Of a DNA stretch of 10,316 nucleotides, positions 6,289 through 10,316 are shown piece after piece; within the stretch, counting starts at the first letter, position 1; every line of letters begins with the position of its first letter. The position numbers and the translations under genes are program-made. The stretch spans positions 1-10,316 of the forward strand of contig JASLMQ010000242.1 in assembly GCA_030746455.1 (NCBI GenBank), given 5' to 3'. The stretch comes from Candidatus Latescibacterota bacterium. GTDB lineage: Bacteria; Latescibacterota; UBA2968; GCA-2709665. The notes beneath the pieces were generated by a model. That model searched no databases and was not told where the DNA came from. It saw only the letters and a list, made by a program, of their open reading frames with translations.

Positions 6289-7478
6289 CCGCGTCCCCAG
6301 ATGACATACGCATGGCCCGCGCACACGATATGGGCGTCGCCGACGGCGTGACCCGCCGCGGCTTCCTGGCGGGGTGCGCGGCCGGTCTCTCGGCGCTGGC
6401 GGCGGGCCCATCGGCTGCTCATGCCGCCTGGGATCGGGGCCCGAAGATGGCGCCACCCGGTGAGGAACACCTGGTGGAGGCCCGGTACTATGACAAGCTC
6501 GCCGACCGGAAGATCCGTTGCACCCTCTGCCCGCGCGAATGCGTGATCGATGACCTGGAACGGGGCTATTGCGGGGTCCGTGAGAACCGCGAGGGAACCT
6601 ACTACACGCTTGTCCACTCTCGGCCGTGCACGTGGCACGTCGACCCGATCGAGAAGAAGCCGTTCTACCACGTCCTACCGGGCACGGATGCCTATTCGAT
6701 CGCAACGGTGGGCTGCAACGTCGAGTGCAAGTTCTGCCAGAACTGGCAGATTTCGCAGGTCCGCCCGGAGCAGGTCCGGAACTACGTGCTGTCCCCGAAG
6801 GAGCTGGCTCAGCGGGCAGATCGGTCGGGCGCTCGGAGTGTGGCCTATACCTACACCGAGCCCGTGATCTACTTCGAGTATATGCTCGACGGCGCCAGGG
6901 CCTGTCGAGAGCGGGGCGTTCGGAACGTGATGGTGTCGGGTGGCTACATCAAGCGGGATCCGTTGGTCGAGCTGTGCGAGGTGCTGGATGCGGTCAAGAT
7001 CGACCTGAAGGCCTACACCGAGACCTTCTATGAGGAGCAGTGCTCGGGAGAGCTGAAGCCGGTGCTGGACACGCTCGAGCTGTTGGTCGAGAACGGTGTG
7101 TGGACGGAGATCGTCTATCTCGTGATCCCCACGCTCAACGACAGCGAGGAGGAGCTGACGGGGGTGTGCAAGTGGGTGCGGGGCTCCCTGGGGCCGGATG
7201 TACCGATACATTTCACCCGGTTCCACCCGGACTACCGGCTCCGGAACCTGCCCCGAACGCCCATCCAAACGCTCAACCGAGCGGTCGACATCGGACGGGC
7301 CGCGGGACTGCGGTACGTGTACGTCGGCAACGTCCCGGGCCATTCGTCCGAGAATACGGTCTGCCCGACGTGCGGGGCCGTGCTGATCGAACGGCGTGGC
7401 TACGCCACTGCCGTACGGGGGGTGTCAAGCGGCGCGTGCACGAAGTGCGCCGCCCATATACCGGGGGTGTGGGAGTAG
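6285..7478 (+). CDS. amrS: AmmeMemoRadiSam system radical SAM enzyme, with Tat signal
   Basis: This 397-residue radical S-adenosylmethionine enzyme is of the pyruvate-formate-lyase-activase-like branch. The [4Fe-4S] SAM motif is CNVECKFC (C144, C148, C151). It is preceded by a Cys cluster C79, C82, C86 and C96 (CTLCPREC, then GYCGVREN), and followed at the C-terminus by a zinc-ribbon-like pair C360/C363 and C385/C388 ending HIPGVW. Both clusters, together with the YTYTEP segment (188-193) and KIDLKAY (238-244), are characteristic of the AmmeMemoRadiSam enzyme. The start ATG overlaps the DUF362 stop. The N-terminus carries TRRGFLAG (23-30), a hydrophobic stretch and AHA before A47-A48, a Tat-type signal. 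That is unusual for a radical SAM enzyme, which needs SAM and reductant. The same frame is open upstream to 5847, but that part reads through DUF362 in another frame and is not real. Substrate and product are unknown. The partners are the fused Memo-AMMECR1 protein and DUF362. Confidence 0.95.
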   Translation: MTASPDDIRMARAHDMGVADGVTRRGFLAGCAAGLSALAAGPSAAHAAWDRGPKMAPPGEEHLVEARYYDKLADRKIRCTLCPRECVIDDLERGYCGVRENREGTYYTLVHSRPCTWHVDPIEKKPFYHVLPGTDAYSIATVGCNVECKFCQNWQISQVRPEQVRNYVLSPKELAQRADRSGARSVAYTYTEPVIYFEYMLDGARACRERGVRNVMVSGGYIKRDPLVELCEVLDAVKIDLKAYTETFYEEQCSGELKPVLDTLELLVENGVWTEIVYLVIPTLNDSEEELTGVCKWVRGSLGPDVPIHFTRFHPDYRLRNLPRTPIQTLNRAVDIGRAAGLRYVYVGNVPGHSSENTVCPTCGAVLIERRGYATAVRGVSSGACTKCAAHIPGVWE

Positions 7479-7503
7479 GGGCACGGCGTCGCCGTGCCCC
7501 TAC
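7475..7503. terminator. Perfect 29-bp palindrome containing both stop codons of a convergent gene pair
   Basis: GTAGGGGCACGGCG (7475-7488) is followed by a single T (7489) and then its exact reverse complement (7490-7503), giving 14 paired bases per arm. The TAG of the radical SAM gene (7476-7478) and the TAG of the opposite membrane-protein gene (7500-7502) sit symmetrically in the arms. The very stable GC hairpin between tail-to-tail genes suggests a bidirectional terminator or mRNA-end stabiliser. No T-run follows on either strand, so it may instead be a mobile palindromic repeat that landed at the gene ends. Confidence 0.65.
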
Positions 7504-9767
7504 GTACGGTTTGTAGAGGCAATGATGGCGAGGCTTAGGGCCTTGACGGTGGCAACGAGAACGCAGGCCTGAACGAGCCCGAGAGAGGGCAGCAGGAGTA
7601 CGGGTACGGAGACGGCCCCAATCCACGCGCCCGCAAGGTCGGCGGCGTAGAGGGCGCCGGCAGGGGCGGCGACACGGTCGGAGCGGGAGATGCAGATCCG
7701 CGCGGCGATCGGGAACTGGGCCCCAACGAGGGCGCCCAGCAGGCCGTTCAGTGCCACAAGGGTGACCTCGCCACCTATCGAGTGGGTCCCGGACAGGACC
7801 GGCAGTGCGAGGGCGATGAGGCCTGCCGCCCCCAGAATCGCGACCTCGAGGGTGACCATCGCTGTGTGTGGGCCGCGTCTGTACCCTGTCCGTGTCGCGG
7901 CGGCGGCGCCGACCGAGATGCCCAGCGCGAAGGCGGCTGTGAAGAGGCCGATTTGGACGTAGAGCACCCCATAGAGGGTCTGATAGGCCATCAGGAGCAC
8001 GACACTGAGGGCCATTCCCGCGAAACCTGTGGCCGCGAGCCCGAGGGGCGTCGCGATTCGCCAGGCCTCCTCCCTCTGCCGAAGCACGAGGGCCAGAAGC
8101 AAGGCGACGGCCGCCAGGGGGATGAGGAGATCTCGGAGCATCAGACCCTCCCTCTCTGCAAGGAGGCGACGGAGACTCGGCGAGACCTGCGCGATCCGAT
8201 GGCCCAGCGTGTGGAACAGGGATACGGGCACCAGGTCGCTGTTGGCCGACCCGAGCTCGCCCTCGAGGAGTGCTTCGAACCGGTGGGCCTCGTCGGGATC
8301 GAGCCTGTAGGCCAGATGGGCGGGGGTGATCAGACGCGTGAAGATGTTGCGGCCCAGCAGGCGGCCTGACAGGGCCTCCGCGTCGACAGACTGGATTCCC
8401 GCGTTGTCTGATGCGAGATAGAGTACCGTCTCACCGGGGATGGCCCGGACGGAGGCAAAGGTCGAGGTGAGGGCCTCGCTGAAGGAGTCGTTGAGGCGGC
8501 GCAGGTCATCGGTGAGGTAGGTGGTTGACGACGGACAGGTCAGGGCCAGGACGCCGTTTGGCCTGAGCGCCTTGCGGACGCTCGCGAAGAACTCGCGGGT
8601 GTAGTAGCGATTCAGCGACAGGGACGAGGGCGGCGGAAGCCCGATGAGGACCAGGTCATAGCGTCGGGCCGTAGTGGCAACGAACTGGCGACCGTCGGCA
8701 ATGTGTACTGCAACTCGAGGATCGGCCAGCTCTTTCGTCGCGAAGGTGTCCGAGACCGCCGAAGCGGCTTCGAAGAGCAGGGGATCACGCTCCACGTAGT
8801 CGATTCGCGCGACGGGGTGCTTCAGGAGCTCGGACAACAGGCCCCCCATCCCGCTGCCAACCACGAGGACCGTGCCGGGGTCGGGGTGGAAGAGCGCCGG
8901 GAGATGGGCCTGCTCCTCGACGGCGGTGATGTCGGGCACCGGCGTGGTGGCCGTTGGCACACCGTCCACATAGTAGGTGTGCTGGCCGGCGTCGTTGATC
9001 ACCGCCAGGGCGCCGTAGGCCGAGTCTCGGGCGAAGGCGACGTGCTGGTCGCTCCACCGGGCGCGCTGGACGGCGGCGCGGAGCGCATCGGCCGCCGGTG
9101 AGAAGAGCAGGACAAGCGACGCGGCCAGGAGAGAACCGAGGACCGTGCGACGAAGCCGCGCGGAGGACGGCGGCGAGGTTCGGCGGCAGGCGAGCGCCAG
9201 CGCCGCTGCGAGGTTCAGCGCCGAGACCACCAGAGCGATGCGATGTGCGCTCAGGCGGGAGACCAGCAGGTAGGTGAAGATGGCACCGCCCACGGCCGAG
9301 CCGATGGCCTCGGCTGCGTAGACCCGGCCCGCAGGGAGATCCGGACGGTCCGCCGAGGCCGCTGGCAGGCGGCAGCCTGTGGCAAAGATGCCCCCACAGA
9401 GGACGGCGGCAGGCACGAGGAGACCGAAGACCAGAAGGACCATCGGGCCCAAGCCGGGCAGTTCCCCGGGAAGGAGGCCCAAAGGGCCCCCGAGAAAGGG
9501 CCCGCAGGTCAGAGAAGTGGGTATCGCGGCGGCAAGCAGAACCTGAAGGGCAATGATCAGGCCAATCGGATCATCGGCCCTGTCGGCCCACCGGCCGAAT
9601 GCGGCACTACCCGCTCCTCCGGCCAGGAGCCAGGTCCCCAGGATCAGCCCCACTGTGAGCTCGTTGCCGCCGAAGGCGACCATGAGTTGGCGCAGCAAGA
9701 GGACCTGCGCGACCACCCACGTGAAGCCCATGGTGACGAGTGCGAACCAGACCGATCGGTATGGCAT
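7500..9767 (-). CDS. Membrane-fused spermidine-synthase-like protein (MFS-type helices plus SpeE-like domain)
   Basis: This 755-residue inner-membrane protein has an N-terminal block of about seven hydrophobic segments (roughly 12-32, 37-57, 69-90, 108-130, 150-170, 176-195, 209-225). A soluble Rossmann domain spans about 235-530, and a second block of about seven segments spans 547-750. The soluble part looks like spermidine synthase: YVDGVPTAT (266-274), VVGSGMGG (302-309, usually GGGDGG), acidic E326 after strand 2 (DYVERDP), IADGRQFV (356-363), and LNRYYTREFF (385-394). The stretch corresponding to the catalytic 'D-S-S-D-P' reads G376-L-P-P-P380, so both Asp residues are gone. It may bind SAM or a related ligand but is unlikely to be a true aminopropyltransferase. 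The start ATG has AGAGG 5 bases upstream. It converges on the radical SAM gene and is divergent from the next gene. Its role is unknown. Proximity to an exported AmmeMemoRadiSam set invites a membrane-partner hypothesis, which is inference. Confidence 0.9.
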   Translation of the reverse strand: MPYRSVWFALVTMGFTWVVAQVLLLRQLMVAFGGNELTVGLILGTWLLAGGAGSAAFGRWADRADDPIGLIIALQVLLAAAIPTSLTCGPFLGGPLGLLPGELPGLGPMVLLVFGLLVPAAVLCGGIFATGCRLPAASADRPDLPAGRVYAAEAIGSAVGGAIFTYLLVSRLSAHRIALVVSALNLAAALALACRRTSPPSSARLRRTVLGSLLAASLVLLFSPAADALRAAVQRARWSDQHVAFARDSAYGALAVINDAGQHTYYVDGVPTATTPVPDITAVEEQAHLPALFHPDPGTVLVVGSGMGGLLSELLKHPVARIDYVERDPLLFEAASAVSDTFATKELADPRVAVHIADGRQFVATTARRYDLVLIGLPPPSSLSLNRYYTREFFASVRKALRPNGVLALTCPSSTTYLTDDLRRLNDSFSEALTSTFASVRAIPGETVLYLASDNAGIQSVDAEALSGRLLGRNIFTRLITPAHLAYRLDPDEAHRFEALLEGELGSANSDLVPVSLFHTLGHRIAQVSPSLRRLLAEREGLMLRDLLIPLAAVALLLALVLRQREEAWRIATPLGLAATGFAGMALSVVLLMAYQTLYGVLYVQIGLFTAAFALGISVGAAAATRTGYRRGPHTAMVTLEVAILGAAGLIALALPVLSGTHSIGGEVTLVALNGLLGALVGAQFPIAARICISRSDRVAAPAGALYAADLAGAWIGAVSVPVLLLPSLGLVQACVLVATVKALSLAIIASTNRT

Positions 9768-9859
9768 CGAGACCTCTGGCGCAGAATCGAAAGGGCTGAA
9801 ACGACCTACAGGGGTACGAACATCCAGCTACGCTGGTTTGTCAAGCAGAAAACCTGTCT

Positions 9860-10316
9860 ATGGAACGCCTGCATCTCGAATTCGACGCGCTGCCCGGTCC
9901 GCAGTGCGTGGTCTTCCGCGTGAAGCCCACCGCGATTTCGGTGACGTTCGACGTGTACTCGGTCTACACCTTCGAGCACACGGGACGGCTTCACGCGGCC
10001 TTCGAGGACGGCATCCACTACCGCCGGGGGCTCGACAATCGGGTCCTTGCCCGGAGGGGGGCCGACGCCAGGCCAGGGGCAGGCCCGGAGAACGGGATGA
10101 TGGTCCCCGAGGCGTCCGATGCGCTGATCGAGCGGGTGCGACGCCGGGTGGTGGCAGCGTGGGAGGCGCTCGAGGCGGGTGATGCCCGGATGCAGGTCTG
10201 CGAGCCGGAGGGGGCACGAGAGCAGGCATCCGAGTGGTTCGGACGGATCAGTGCCTGGGTCCCGGAGGCGCTCGAGAGGGATCGGGAACGCTTTGGAGAG
10301 GTCTACACCCCCATCG
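9860..10316 (+). CDS. N-terminal part of an unidentified protein, possibly a radical SAM enzyme (partial)
   Basis: The frame is open from ATG at 9860 to the window edge (152 codons). Recognisable stretches are VTFDVYSVYTFEHTGRLHAA (28-47) and GIHYRRGLDNRVLARR (51-66). These resemble the leader region found before the Cys motif in a group of radical SAM proteins, whose N-termini read like 'F..GRL..AF..g..YRRGLDNR'. The end, ERFGEVYTPI, also fits the segment just before the Cys motif of that group. This is recalled similarity, not proven, and the Cys motif lies outside the window. A charged helical region (about 88-140) follows. No strong ribosome binding site precedes the ATG, so a later GTG could be the start. 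The gene is divergent from the membrane protein with a 92-base spacer, which must hold both promoters, though none is clear. Confidence 0.7.
   Translation, partial: MERLHLEFDALPGPQCVVFRVKPTAISVTFDVYSVYTFEHTGRLHAAFEDGIHYRRGLDNRVLARRGADARPGAGPENGMMVPEASDALIERVRRRVVAAWEALEAGDARMQVCEPEGAREQASEWFGRISAWVPEALERDRERFGEVYTPI

Noticed and set aside
6366..6377. LAGC lipobox in the radical SAM signal, suggesting a lipoprotein
   Set aside because: The Cys (residue 31) is only a few residues after the twin arginines, before the hydrophobic region, so it cannot be a normal lipoprotein cleavage site. An AHA site follows later.
5143..6705. 520-codon frame on the - strand across DUF362 and the radical SAM gene
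   Set aside because: It crosses two well-supported coupled genes and encodes low-complexity Arg/Pro/His sequence with no domain.
9824..9836. Small hairpin CCAGC-TAC-GCTGG in the divergent spacer 9768-9859
   Set aside because: A 5-bp arm is expected by chance in GC-rich DNA, and no promoter boxes could be tied to it.

Overview
The window is GC-rich, densely coded bacterial chromosome with no tRNA, rRNA, phage, transposase or CRISPR signal. The mix of gene families (DegT-type aminotransferase, HpcH/HpaI aldolase, cupin, AmmeMemoRadiSam proteins, DUF362, a membrane-fused spermidine-synthase-like protein) resembles uncultured environmental lineages such as Latescibacterota- or Poribacteria-like groups, or Deltaproteobacteria. 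That placement is an impression from gene content only.

Left part (1-3221), small-molecule metabolism: the last codons of an unknown + strand gene, a cupin (134-475), a Nudix hydrolase on the - strand (484-1095), a PLP-dependent DegT/DnrJ/EryC1/StrS-type sugar aminotransferase (1134-2396) and an HpcH/HpaI class II aldolase (2496-3221). The cupin and Nudix genes converge, and an inverted repeat contains both of their stop codons. A non-coding spacer (3222-3500) follows and carries an inverted pair of TCAGCNN heptamer arrays.

Central part (3501-7478), the most interesting region: a complete AmmeMemoRadiSam set split into two divergent units. On the - strand is a fused Memo (protein B) plus AMMECR1 (protein A) protein. 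On the + strand a DUF362 protein overlaps by 4 bases (ATGA) the AmmeMemoRadiSam radical SAM enzyme. All three predicted proteins begin with an export signal: Sec-like on the Memo-AMMECR1 fusion, and twin-arginine (Tat) on the DUF362 protein and on the radical SAM enzyme. The sequence therefore suggests an envelope-located version of a system whose function is still unknown.

Right part (7500-10316): a 755-residue membrane protein with a spermidine-synthase-like domain between two membrane blocks runs toward the radical SAM gene. A perfect 29-bp palindrome supplies both stop codons of this convergent pair. Divergent from the membrane protein is the start of a + strand gene cut by the window edge, possibly a second, unrelated radical SAM protein. 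Several starts were moved from the longest open frame to a better-supported start codon (Nudix, DUF362, radical SAM).
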